5,286 bases of DNA from an uncultured Oscillospiraceae bacterium (GCA_900757695.1 CAAEOU010000150.1:1-5286), one strand, 5' to 3'; numbered from the stretch's first letter, positions 1-5,286 are shown. The notes: generated from the letters alone by a model not told the origin. Program-made: numbers and translations.

Positions 1-54
1 AGTCAGCACAGCCACAACAGCAATCACAATGGACAAGAAAACGATGATTTCCAT
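1..54 (-). CDS. Sensor histidine kinase, N-terminal fragment (cut by window edge)
   Basis: Only the first 18 codons are in the window; the frame is open to base 1. They read MEIIVFLSIVIAVVAVLT, an almost uninterrupted hydrophobic stretch that fits an N-terminal membrane anchor. The ATG lies 5 nt after the response regulator stop codon and 10 nt after an AAGGAGG ribosome binding site inside that gene, so the two are almost certainly co-translated. From gene order (response regulator first, membrane protein next) I infer the cognate sensor kinase, which would phosphorylate the regulator's Asp52. Clostridial kinases of this type that I recall begin with a similar short anchor followed by cytoplasmic HisKA and HATPase domains, but none of that can be seen here. 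It could instead be another membrane protein, such as a transporter subunit. The reading frame is nearly certain, the function moderately so. Confidence 0.65.
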   Translation of the reverse strand, partial: MEIIVFLSIVIAVVAVLT

Positions 55-59
55 ATTGG

Positions 60-752
60 CTATACCTCCTTATTAAAGCGGTAGCCAATCCCTTTGACCG
101 TTTGGATATACTTTGGACTGGAAGGATTGACTTCTAATTTTTTACGAAGCCGGCTGATGATCGCCATAATGTTACTGTCATCATAGAAATATTCTTCGCC
201 CCATACTTCCTCATAAATCTGCTGTTTTGTTAAAATCTTTCCTTGATGCTTTGCACAGTACAGGAGCAGATCAAATTCCTTTGGTGGAAGTTCAAAAGTG
301 CCGTTTTCCGTCGTAACAGAACGATTTTCAAGGTCAATCTGCAATCCATCAAAATCCAGTTTTTGCGCAGCTCCGATTTGCTGATTAAAGCGGGTGTAGC
401 GGCGAATGAGGGACGCAATACGGGCAATCAGTTCGTCCATGTCAAACGGCTTTGTCAGATAATCGTCCGCACCGGCCCGTAACCCTCGCACTTTAGAAGC
501 ACTGTCATTTTTGGATGTGAACATCAAAATCGGCAGGCTGTTTTCTTTGCGGATTTCTTCCAGCGTTTCAAAGCCATCCATACCAGGCATCATCACATCC
601 AGCACCACAAGCTGGTATTCCTGCTCTTTTAATTTCTGCAAGCCCTCTTTTCCAGTATTACAAAAATCAGCTTCTATATGTTCCGATTGCACACTGCGTT
701 TAATCAAAGCACACAGTTCTCTGTCATCATCTATAATTAAAATTTTATTCAT
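60..752 (-). CDS. OmpR/PhoB-family DNA-binding response regulator
   Basis: A 230-aa cytoplasmic two-component response regulator of normal length for the family. The receiver domain spans about residues 2-118. It has the acidic cluster Asp8-Asp9-Asp10 that holds Mg2+, the phospho-acceptor Asp52 in VVLDVMMPGMDG, the switch residue Thr79, and the conserved Lys101 followed by Pro-Phe-Asp. A linker leads to a winged-helix DNA-binding domain at about 130-228, with the usual LPPKEFDLLLY entry, the helix around SNIMAIISRLRKKLE, and the C-terminal hairpin ending in VKGIGYRF. All key residues are present, so it should be functional. The start is supported by AAGGAG 7 nt upstream. The start overlaps the helix-turn-helix gene by 8 nt and the stop lies 5 nt before the probable kinase. 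The family call is very secure. The regulated genes are unknown; related loci often control neighbouring ABC transporters, which would lie outside this window. Confidence 0.97.
   Translation of the reverse strand: MNKILIIDDDRELCALIKRSVQSEHIEADFCNTGKEGLQKLKEQEYQLVVLDVMMPGMDGFETLEEIRKENSLPILMFTSKNDSASKVRGLRAGADDYLTKPFDMDELIARIASLIRRYTRFNQQIGAAQKLDFDGLQIDLENRSVTTENGTFELPPKEFDLLLYCAKHQGKILTKQQIYEEVWGEEYFYDDSNIMAIISRLRKKLEVNPSSPKYIQTVKGIGYRFNKEV
65..71 (-). promoter_or_regulatory. Ribosome binding site for the kinase gene, inside the response regulator gene
   Basis: On the minus strand this reads AAGGAGG, a near-perfect anti-16S match, 10 nt before the ATG at 54. It forms part of the codons for the last residues of the response regulator (Asn-Lys-Glu-Val), so the two genes cannot be separated at this junction. 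It fixes the start of the downstream gene. Confidence 0.8.
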
Positions 753-933
753 GGCTCAGCTCCTTCCCTTGTTTTGTCCGGCCATCAATCGGCTTCTCTG
801 CAGTTTTGGGGATCAGCCAAACACCGGCCATTTTCACAGCGCCGTGGATACGCCCACCCGCACAATAATAATTTACCCTGCGAGGTGTCACGCCCCACTG
901 TTCGGCGGCATCTTTTAGTGTCATATAGTCCAT
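745..933 (-). CDS. Small helix-turn-helix DNA-binding protein (excisionase/MerR-like)
   Basis: A 62-aa protein beginning MDYMTLKDAAEQWGVTPRRV. Residues 5-21 form a clear helix-turn-helix (LKDAAEQWGVTPRRVNY), followed by a short wing (residues 28-43) with the basic and aromatic pattern GRIHGAVKMAGVWLIPK. This is the layout of the small excisionase/MerR-type winged-helix fold. The last 18 residues are polar, charged and probably disordered. The ATG at 933 is chosen over the one at 924 because GGAGGTG lies just upstream. It overlaps the response regulator by 8 nt (ATGAATAA) and carries that gene's ribosome binding site, so it is the first gene of the two-component operon. I recall such ~60-aa proteins fused into response-regulator operons on Clostridial mobile elements, role undefined. 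It may autoregulate through the dyad over the promoter, or have a recombination-directionality role. The first is inference and the second is less likely, since no integrase is seen. Confidence 0.88.
   Translation of the reverse strand: MDYMTLKDAAEQWGVTPRRVNYYCAGGRIHGAVKMAGVWLIPKTAEKPIDGRTKQGKELSHE
760..765 (-). promoter_or_regulatory. Ribosome binding site for the response regulator, inside the helix-turn-helix gene
   Basis: The minus strand reads AAGGAG with 7 nt to the ATG at 752. It lies in the codons for Lys-Glu near the end of the helix-turn-helix protein and, with the 8-nt gene overlap, points to translational coupling. Confidence 0.8.
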
Positions 934-937
934 TTTG

Positions 938-944
938 CACCTCC
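938..944 (-). promoter_or_regulatory. Ribosome binding site for the helix-turn-helix gene
   Basis: The minus strand reads GGAGGTG, 4 nt before the ATG at 933. It decides that start over the in-frame ATG at 924. The predicted transcript start is near 947, so the untranslated leader would be only about 14 nt and holds little besides this site. Confidence 0.75.
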
Positions 945-946
945 AT

Positions 947-965
947 AGGACATATTATAGTTCCT
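947..965 (-). promoter_or_regulatory. Imperfect dyad covering the -10 box, candidate operator
   Basis: A 19-bp imperfect inverted repeat centred on base 956, of the form AGGA-nn-TAT-T-ATA-nn-TCCT, with 7 of 9 pairs complementary. It contains the whole -10 box and the predicted transcript start, where a bound dimer would block RNA polymerase. The inner TAT/ATA pairs come partly from the -10 sequence itself, which lowers the significance. The first candidate ligand would be the helix-turn-helix protein encoded next to it; this is inference. Confidence 0.35.
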
Positions 966-982
966 TATCTCGAATAATACAA
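954..982 (-). promoter_or_regulatory. Sigma-A-type promoter of the two-component operon
   Basis: On the minus strand the -10 box is a perfect TATAAT (954-959) and the -35 box is TTGTAT (977-982), which keeps the TTG core but misses the last three consensus bases. The spacer is exactly 17 nt. It stands between the terminator of the upstream operon and the helix-turn-helix gene. The weak -35 half with a perfect -10 suits a promoter that is activated or repressed. Predicted start of transcription is about base 947. Confidence 0.75.
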
Positions 983-1004
983 GCTGACTATTGTGATTAT
1001 GCTT

Positions 1005-1041
1005 ACATAAAGAGCCGCAGATCATCTCTGACCTGCGGCTC
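1005..1041 (-). terminator. Rho-independent terminator of the three-gene operon
   Basis: Bases 1012-1041 form a hairpin. As minus-strand RNA it has a 9-bp GC-rich stem (GAGCCGCAG/CUGCGGCUC), a G-U wobble, three more pairs (UCA/UGA) and a GAGA tetraloop of the GNRA class. It is followed by UUUAUGUAAG, a short, imperfect U-tract. Read on the plus strand the wobble becomes an A-C mismatch and no T-run follows, so the structure favours minus-strand use. It begins 18 nt past the stop codon of the 209-aa protein gene and insulates it from the two-component operon. Because the U-tract is weak, termination may be incomplete. Confidence 0.78.
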
Positions 1042-1059
1042 CGTTCTCCTATTAACCTG

Positions 1060-1689
1060 TTAAGTATGTATCCCGTATTTCGCCGTTTGGATGTTCTCTT
1101 CGCCATGCAGGATTACCCCGCCGCAGGTCTTGGCACCCTGTACCATGTAGCCCTCAAAAAAGAAGCTGTAAGGCAGGTAATCATCCGTCAGGACGATGCG
1201 TTCGTAGTTGTACCAATTAAAATGCTGATCCAGAAACTTTCCCAGCTTGTGCCGCAAGATAGGATTCCCCACTACGGCCTTGAGATTCTTCCTGCTGTGA
1301 AACTCCAGCTTTGGCCTGTTCTGTTCCGGAATGGACAGCAGCCGCCACCGTGTTCCATCGGCGACTTCTTCCTCACCTGCCGCATATGAGCGAAACGGCT
1401 CATATGGCAGCCTGACCCGCTCGGTATAACCGGAAACGTTGTCTCTGCCAGCATCCTTCAGCCATGTGAAGGAAAGCTCCAGCACTTTGGCACCGCCTAC
1501 TGCATCACACAGCCGCAGTTCTGCATAGGAATGGATATCTTTGGTGATCAAATACTTTTTCTCCTCCAACCGCTGCAATTCCTTTTTCAAAATAATAAAG
1601 CGCTGCGGTGAGCAACCTTTTCTGGAACAGGTCTTGACGGAAATGCTATCTTGATTCACATAAACTGTTGCCATTGTCCTATTATTCAT
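1060..1689 (-). CDS. Protein of unknown function, 209 aa, last gene of the operon
   Basis: I chose the ATG at 1689 because GAGGTG sits 4 nt upstream; the in-frame ATG at 1701 would put that site inside the gene. A third possible start is the ATG at 1674. The protein looks soluble, with no signal peptide or membrane segment. Residues about 30-50 form a charged helix (KKELQRLEEKK), the middle looks like beta strands, and the C-terminal third is the most family-like part: a basic helix around NPILRHKLGKFL, then PYSFFF (173-178), CGGVILHG (189-196) and a YGIHT end. From memory this end resembles Clostridial proteins of unknown function (I believe DUF6329) common on conjugative elements; this is unverified. 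It overlaps the 824-aa gene by 8 nt, so the two are probably made together. Cysteines at 21, 26, 61 and 189 make no recognised metal site. No function can be assigned. Confidence 0.88.
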   Translation of the reverse strand: MNNRTMATVYVNQDSISVKTCSRKGCSPQRFIILKKELQRLEEKKYLITKDIHSYAELRLCDAVGGAKVLELSFTWLKDAGRDNVSGYTERVRLPYEPFRSYAAGEEEVADGTRWRLLSIPEQNRPKLEFHSRKNLKAVVGNPILRHKLGKFLDQHFNWYNYERIVLTDDYLPYSFFFEGYMVQGAKTCGGVILHGEENIQTAKYGIHT

Positions 1690-4156
1690 AATACACCTCA
1701 TTTCTGCTATTTGCCTCTGCTTGATGCATGGCAGTCTGCATGACCAGGAAGGGGTGCTCTACATACTCCTCTTTTGCTGAGGTATATGCCGCTCCGCCTA
1801 AAGAGTCCAGATACTGCCATCCGTTTTTGGATTTTGAGATGTACACATAGAACGGTGCAAGCACATACTCATCCCGTTCATAGCAGCCCAGATACCGTCT
1901 TGCAAGTACTGCCACAACACCCAGCTCTGCCGCTTTCTGTGTTGTCAGGGAAACTGCCAGTTTCATTACTTCCTCTTTTTCAATATCATTGAGTCCGAAA
2001 GTATAGATACTCTCCAGGAACAGCACAGGCTTCTCACTGGTGACAGGCTTTCCGATATCCATGTTCTCCTGCGACAGATCAGCAAAAGAAAAATCGACGG
2101 CAGGCGGTTTTTGAAATGCACCTTTTGTCAAGCGGAGACAGGCACGAGCCACCACCGCTTCATCCTTTTTCACAAGGACAATCTTCTTATTAGAGTCAAA
2201 GGCAGCTAACAGGCACTCCCTCTGGCTTCCAGTACGGTAAGACAAGCAGGTACTATGAGGAAGTTCACCAAGCCGCAGAGTGTGGTAAAAATCATCCACC
2301 TCTTCTGCCCAAAATGCACCTCGCGCCAACGAAAGATTTTTCTTCCAGAGGCTCTCCTGCATCTCGCTGACAGGGTAGCGAATCTCACGCTGCAGGTCAC
2401 CAGCAAAATATTTGAGTTTATAGAACTGGCCCATCAATTCAGCCTGTACGATCCGTCGCAGCGCTTCAACAGCCAGCTCCTGCCCGTCCAGTTCCCCATA
2501 GAGAGCGCATACCATAGCCGCGCCGCCCTGCAGTAAAAATTCCGTGACAGTCTCCCGGTTCTGCTCCACAAAATCGTCCGAAAATGCCAGTTTTTCTTTT
2601 AGATCCAGCCAGTCTGCATCTGTTGTCAGAATATCTTTCCGCACCTGCTTCCAATCCGTCATTTCCAAAAGAGCCTTCATATTATTGAGGGCAAATACCG
2701 CATCCGACTCTGTAGTGAAATCCGGTATGAATGCCTGCAGCTGCGTATAGTGTTGTAGCAGCCCCATGGCAATCCGCCGGGTCAGCCCACAGATATGTCC
2801 AAATGAACCCCGATACCATTCGCTAAACGGCCTTTCCAACAGACATTTTCCAAGCTGCTCCAACTCTGCATCTCCTGTATATTGGCTGACCAGATCCCGT
2901 TTTATCAGCTGCCGCAGTGTCAGCAAACGCTGATCTATGGAAAGAGGTGTCAGCATAGTGTATAACCGGACATAAACCTCTTTCTGATGCCAAAGCTGAT
3001 ACATTTCCTCAAAGGTGTACTGCTGCCCTTCTTCCAGAAGCGTAAAAAAGCTGTCGCTGCGGTTCACAGAATCGCTGGCTTTCAAATTCTTCAGCGTCAG
3101 GGAATTGATGTTACAGTGCTCACAAAAGCCCGGCTCAAACAATAGAGAGTATCGCCCCAAGGACAGGAACACTTCACTGTTCTGATCCACCAATTCCAAA
3201 AAATGCTTTTTTCTATGTTCCACCGCATAAATGAGAATTGAAAACTGGAATTGCCGGACAGCATTAAAATCCAGATGGAGCCTGCCGGCATACAGAGCAT
3301 TCAGATAACTCAGTTGGTTGCATAAAATTTCTTCCCTCTGTTCCTTGCTCAAAGGATGTGGCTGGGAGATAAACCAGTTGAGGTCATATTGTCCGGCATG
3401 GTTGTCCAGCCAGAGGTCAAAAAAAGCAGACAAATCCTCTGCGTCATATTCAAATACAGCCAACAGCCGGCGGAATTTTCCCACATCGGTCATTTTCATC
3501 CACCGGAGATCTTTCAGGCGCTCTACTGACAGAAACAGCCGCACGCCATACCGATAAAGCAAGATGCAGACTCTCTGGAGCGGACGATTCTGTTCCAACA
3601 GTTCCAGAGCTTTCCGTTCATTTTGATGCCAGCAAAAAAGATACGAACCAAGAAACGGCTGCCGCATCATATCCCGCTGGTGCTCCGTCAGCATGGAAAG
3701 TCCCTTCCACTCCGCAATGGGAAAAGTCTGCAGGTTATCCAATATGACCTGCTCCTCTTCTTCATACATCACAAAGGGAAAATAGTATTTCAGGTATTCA
3801 AACCTCAGGGAAGGCAACAGTTCCAATTTCATGACTGCCAGCACCTGCTCTTGGGAATACGCTGTCAGTCTCTCTCCATACCCGTCTGCCGACTCTAAGG
3901 CTGAAGCAATTTCTTCATCGCCAATCTCCTGCCTGCACAACGTACCATAGAGCGCTGCAAAGTCCGGCACCCGAACCAGTTCTTCCTGTATCCGCTTTGT
4001 CTTTCGGATGTGCAGCCGTTCCTGTAATTGAAGTGTCTCCACCTGTCCACATGCCTGCGCTATGGCATCCTCTGAAAAGCTGCCTGTAAGCGTCGGAAGC
4101 AATCCGTCATCTTTCATTCTGGTCAATAGGGTCAGATGTTTTAATGTATTTCTCAT
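1682..4156 (-). CDS. 824-aa helical protein with a distinct C-terminal domain, unknown function
   Basis: I do not recognise a characterised family. The start is well supported by GGAGGTGA 6 nt upstream and a 4-nt ATGA overlap with the gene before it. There is no signal peptide or membrane segment, so it is probably cytoplasmic. Residues about 1-610 are rich in Leu, Glu, Gln and aromatics in helix-like runs, suggesting an alpha-solenoid scaffold. Residues 143-273 carry four motifs shared in order with the upstream product: QTFPIAEW (143), YLFCWHQNER (172), RLFLSVERL (206) and ISQPHPLSKEQ (263). A WHQ recurs at 389. From about 620 the composition changes to mixed alpha/beta: LPHSTCLSY (632), FDSNKKIVLV (653), VVARACLRLT (668), FLESIYTFG (713) and YLDSLGGA (782). 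The pattern CLS, then a D-x-NK strand, then an AR-x-x-LRL strand resembles C-terminal modules I have seen in large uncharacterised bacterial proteins, loosely PcfJ-like. A single CxxC (345-348) is not enough for a zinc site. No catalytic motif is recognised. Confidence 0.93.
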   Translation of the reverse strand: MRNTLKHLTLLTRMKDDGLLPTLTGSFSEDAIAQACGQVETLQLQERLHIRKTKRIQEELVRVPDFAALYGTLCRQEIGDEEIASALESADGYGERLTAYSQEQVLAVMKLELLPSLRFEYLKYYFPFVMYEEEEQVILDNLQTFPIAEWKGLSMLTEHQRDMMRQPFLGSYLFCWHQNERKALELLEQNRPLQRVCILLYRYGVRLFLSVERLKDLRWMKMTDVGKFRRLLAVFEYDAEDLSAFFDLWLDNHAGQYDLNWFISQPHPLSKEQREEILCNQLSYLNALYAGRLHLDFNAVRQFQFSILIYAVEHRKKHFLELVDQNSEVFLSLGRYSLLFEPGFCEHCNINSLTLKNLKASDSVNRSDSFFTLLEEGQQYTFEEMYQLWHQKEVYVRLYTMLTPLSIDQRLLTLRQLIKRDLVSQYTGDAELEQLGKCLLERPFSEWYRGSFGHICGLTRRIAMGLLQHYTQLQAFIPDFTTESDAVFALNNMKALLEMTDWKQVRKDILTTDADWLDLKEKLAFSDDFVEQNRETVTEFLLQGGAAMVCALYGELDGQELAVEALRRIVQAELMGQFYKLKYFAGDLQREIRYPVSEMQESLWKKNLSLARGAFWAEEVDDFYHTLRLGELPHSTCLSYRTGSQRECLLAAFDSNKKIVLVKKDEAVVARACLRLTKGAFQKPPAVDFSFADLSQENMDIGKPVTSEKPVLFLESIYTFGLNDIEKEEVMKLAVSLTTQKAAELGVVAVLARRYLGCYERDEYVLAPFYVYISKSKNGWQYLDSLGGAAYTSAKEEYVEHPFLVMQTAMHQAEANSRNEVYYE
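1694..1699 (-). promoter_or_regulatory. Ribosome binding site for the 209-aa protein gene
   Basis: The minus strand reads GAGGTG, 4 nt before the ATG at 1689 and inside the last codons (Glu-Val) of the 824-aa protein. It supports the 209-aa start rather than a 213-aa start at 1701, whose ATG would overlap the site itself. Confidence 0.65.
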
Positions 4157-5286
4157 GCTGCTTCACCTCCGATCATTGTCAGTACCATATTCAAAATCTC
4201 ATGCCTTGGCCGGGGTTCAGACTCTACCAGTTCACCACACAGCTCAAAAAAGGCGTGTGCATCTTTGGCATCCATTGTCTGCACACAACCGGCGGGCCAT
4301 TCCACCAACTTATCAAATGCCATATCCAGTACCTCTTTCTTCTCATCCCTGTAATAATATCCCCCTATGAATTTCACAAGAGATTCGGCGCTGCCGTTAT
4401 AAAGTTGCTGCAGCTTTTCCCGTTTCTGTATGGTCCGTTTTTCCTGCTCCAGTCGTTTTTCCTGCTCCTTTCTCTCAGCTTCGGCTCTGTGCTCATCCTC
4501 CAACTCTTCCTTGGAATAGAATGTTTCCTTCAGCCGGTTGATTTCATAGCCGTTATACTCCCTGTGGAGCAAAAACTGCCGCAACACCGCTGCCAGCGCT
4601 TTTTTATCATAAAGGCGTTGGATCTCCGGTGCTTTTAAGGCACTTAAAACGAAGTCCTCATATTTTTCCGGCTCAGTCTGGAAAACTGAACGCTCCACCC
4701 AGTCATAGAGCTGTCGATGCTGCTCTGCAGATAGGAATGGACGGCTGATGTATGTTTTATATTCCCTTCTGCTGTAATACCCCTCACTCCTGACAAAGCA
4801 TTCGTGAAAGTAAAACCGCTTGCCAAATATCGTTTGAAGTTGGGAAAAAGTGTACTCAGCCAACAGCCTCTCTACAAACCGGAAACACCTCCAACTTGAA
4901 ATTCTCAGGGCATACTCCCGCAGCAGTTTCAGTTGTGGCGCATCTTCACCATCTTGCCGATGCTGCTTGAAAAACTCCCATAGATTGATTTCCTTCTTTT
5001 CCACCAGAAAGGCAAATGCCCGCCTACCGTTCGTATGCCAACTTCTGAAATATTCTCCATAGTCAGCTCCGGTCAGTTCCTGATATCTGGAAAGCCACTG
5101 TTTCAAAGGGATCGTCTGCCTGGAATGCAGCATCTGCAGGGTAAACAACTCCATGTAGTTATCCCGCTCCAGTTCCTTCGCCAGATTATCGTACTGAGGA
5201 TCAAACACATCAAATCGGTACGGAAAATCCTTCTGTATCGTTTGATTCATCCATAACAGTGTTTTCGGTGCTGTGGGGTTCAAACC
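4153..5286 (-). CDS. Helical protein of unknown function, C-terminal part (5' end outside window), probable paralogue of the 824-aa protein
   Basis: The frame is open to the window end and encodes at least 377 residues. The first possible start (TTG at 5283) lies 3 nt from the edge with no room for a ribosome binding site, so the gene most likely begins upstream. Numbering from that TTG, residues 56-188 contain QTIPLKQW (56), YFRSWHTNGRRA (78), RCFRFVERL (132) and ISRPFLSAEQ (179), matching in order the motifs at 143-273 of the next gene's product. Residues 258-292 are a strongly charged Glu/Lys/Arg/Gln stretch, probably a coiled coil or single alpha helix, and include a twice-repeated EQEKR. 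A C-terminal helical region follows (300-376). No signal peptide, membrane helix or catalytic motif is visible. It overlaps the 824-aa gene by 4 nt. If it matches its neighbour end to end, about 90 residues are missing at the N-terminus. It could be a partner subunit of the 824-aa protein; that is inference. Confidence 0.92.
   Translation of the reverse strand, partial: GLNPTAPKTLLWMNQTIQKDFPYRFDVFDPQYDNLAKELERDNYMELFTLQMLHSRQTIPLKQWLSRYQELTGADYGEYFRSWHTNGRRAFAFLVEKKEINLWEFFKQHRQDGEDAPQLKLLREYALRISSWRCFRFVERLLAEYTFSQLQTIFGKRFYFHECFVRSEGYYSRREYKTYISRPFLSAEQHRQLYDWVERSVFQTEPEKYEDFVLSALKAPEIQRLYDKKALAAVLRQFLLHREYNGYEINRLKETFYSKEELEDEHRAEAERKEQEKRLEQEKRTIQKREKLQQLYNGSAESLVKFIGGYYYRDEKKEVLDMAFDKLVEWPAGCVQTMDAKDAHAFFELCGELVESEPRPRHEILNMVLTMIGGEAA
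4163..4170 (-). promoter_or_regulatory. Ribosome binding site for the 824-aa protein gene
   Basis: The minus strand reads GGAGGTGA, 6 nt before the ATG at 4156, inside the last codons of the preceding gene. With the ATGA stop/start overlap it indicates coupled translation. Confidence 0.82.
4436..4468 (-). repeat. In-frame direct repeat, 15-bp units at an 18-bp period
   Basis: The 15-bp unit CGTTTTTCCTGCTCC (plus-strand reading) occurs exactly at 4436-4450 and 4454-4468, separated by 3 nt. It encodes the doubled EQEKR of the charged helix in the upstream partial gene. A period of 18 bp (6 codons) means slippage would lengthen or shorten the helix without a frameshift. Confidence 0.8.

Noticed and set aside
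511..918. Plus-strand open frame of 135 codons
   Set aside because: It is antisense to the response regulator and helix-turn-helix genes, which have strong family evidence; no ribosome binding site and no recognisable protein features.
921..1106. Minus-strand open frame of 61 codons across the intergenic region
   Set aside because: It runs through the terminator hairpin and promoter and overlaps both flanking genes; composition is not protein-like and no ribosome binding site is present.
1690..1701. ATG at 1701 as start of the 213-aa version of the last operon gene
   Set aside because: The only good ribosome binding site (GAGGTG, 1694-1699) would then lie inside the gene; the ATG at 1689 is placed correctly for it.
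3113..3124. CxxC pair (residues 345-348) in the 824-aa protein as a zinc site
   Set aside because: No second Cys/His pair lies at a suitable distance, so a zinc finger cannot be supported.
1682..4156. Firm assignment of the 824-aa protein to the PcfJ-like family
   Set aside because: The C-terminal pattern is only loosely similar from memory and key Cys-Val/His motifs of that family are not clearly present; kept as a remark only.
4144..4638. Plus-strand open frame of 164 codons, rich in Leu and Phe
   Set aside because: It is antisense to the end of the partial helical gene; its hydrophobic look comes from reading Glu/Lys/Arg-rich codons in reverse.
5281..5283. TTG as the true start of the upstream helical protein
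   Set aside because: It is only 3 nt from the window edge, no ribosome binding site can be seen, and the frame is open to the end. Comparison with the paralogue suggests missing N-terminal residues.
1..5286. CRISPR array, tRNA, rRNA, insertion-sequence ends or attachment sites
   Set aside because: No regularly spaced repeats, tRNA-like folds, transposase or integrase frames, or long terminal repeats were seen on either strand.

Overview
All genes in this window lie on the minus strand, so transcription runs from high to low coordinates. The window looks like accessory DNA, probably part of an integrative or conjugative element, from a Gram-positive anaerobe of the Clostridia (Bacillota). The evidence is strong AGGAGG-type ribosome binding sites, tightly overlapped genes, a TTG-N17-TATAAT promoter, and an OmpR-type response regulator paired with a tiny helix-turn-helix protein, a pairing I know from mobile elements of gut Clostridia. 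No integrase, relaxase or attachment site is visible, so the mobile-element reading is inference.

Region 1 (5286 to 1060) is an operon of at least three genes: a helical protein truncated by the window edge (at least 377 aa), an 824-aa protein, and a 209-aa protein. They overlap by 4 and 8 nt, and each downstream gene has a good ribosome binding site. I cannot name any of the three from a characterised family. The two larger products share four short motifs in the same order (QT[FI]P[IL]xxW, YxxxWHxNxR, RxFxxVERL, ISxP..LSxEQ), so they look like diverged paralogues lying side by side. The 824-aa protein also has a distinct C-terminal part. The 209-aa protein resembles a domain of unknown function that I recall from Clostridia. 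A hairpin terminator (1005-1041) closes the operon. This is the best candidate here for an undescribed system.

Region 2 (1004 to 1) is a separate regulatory operon. It has a promoter (954-982) with a dyad over its -10 box, a 62-aa helix-turn-helix protein, an OmpR/PhoB-family response regulator, and the first 18 codons of what is very probably its sensor histidine kinase, cut by the window edge. The genes overlap or nearly abut, and the ribosome binding sites of the second and third lie inside the preceding gene. The target of this two-component system lies outside the window or is unknown. Nothing in the sequence shows that it controls region 1.
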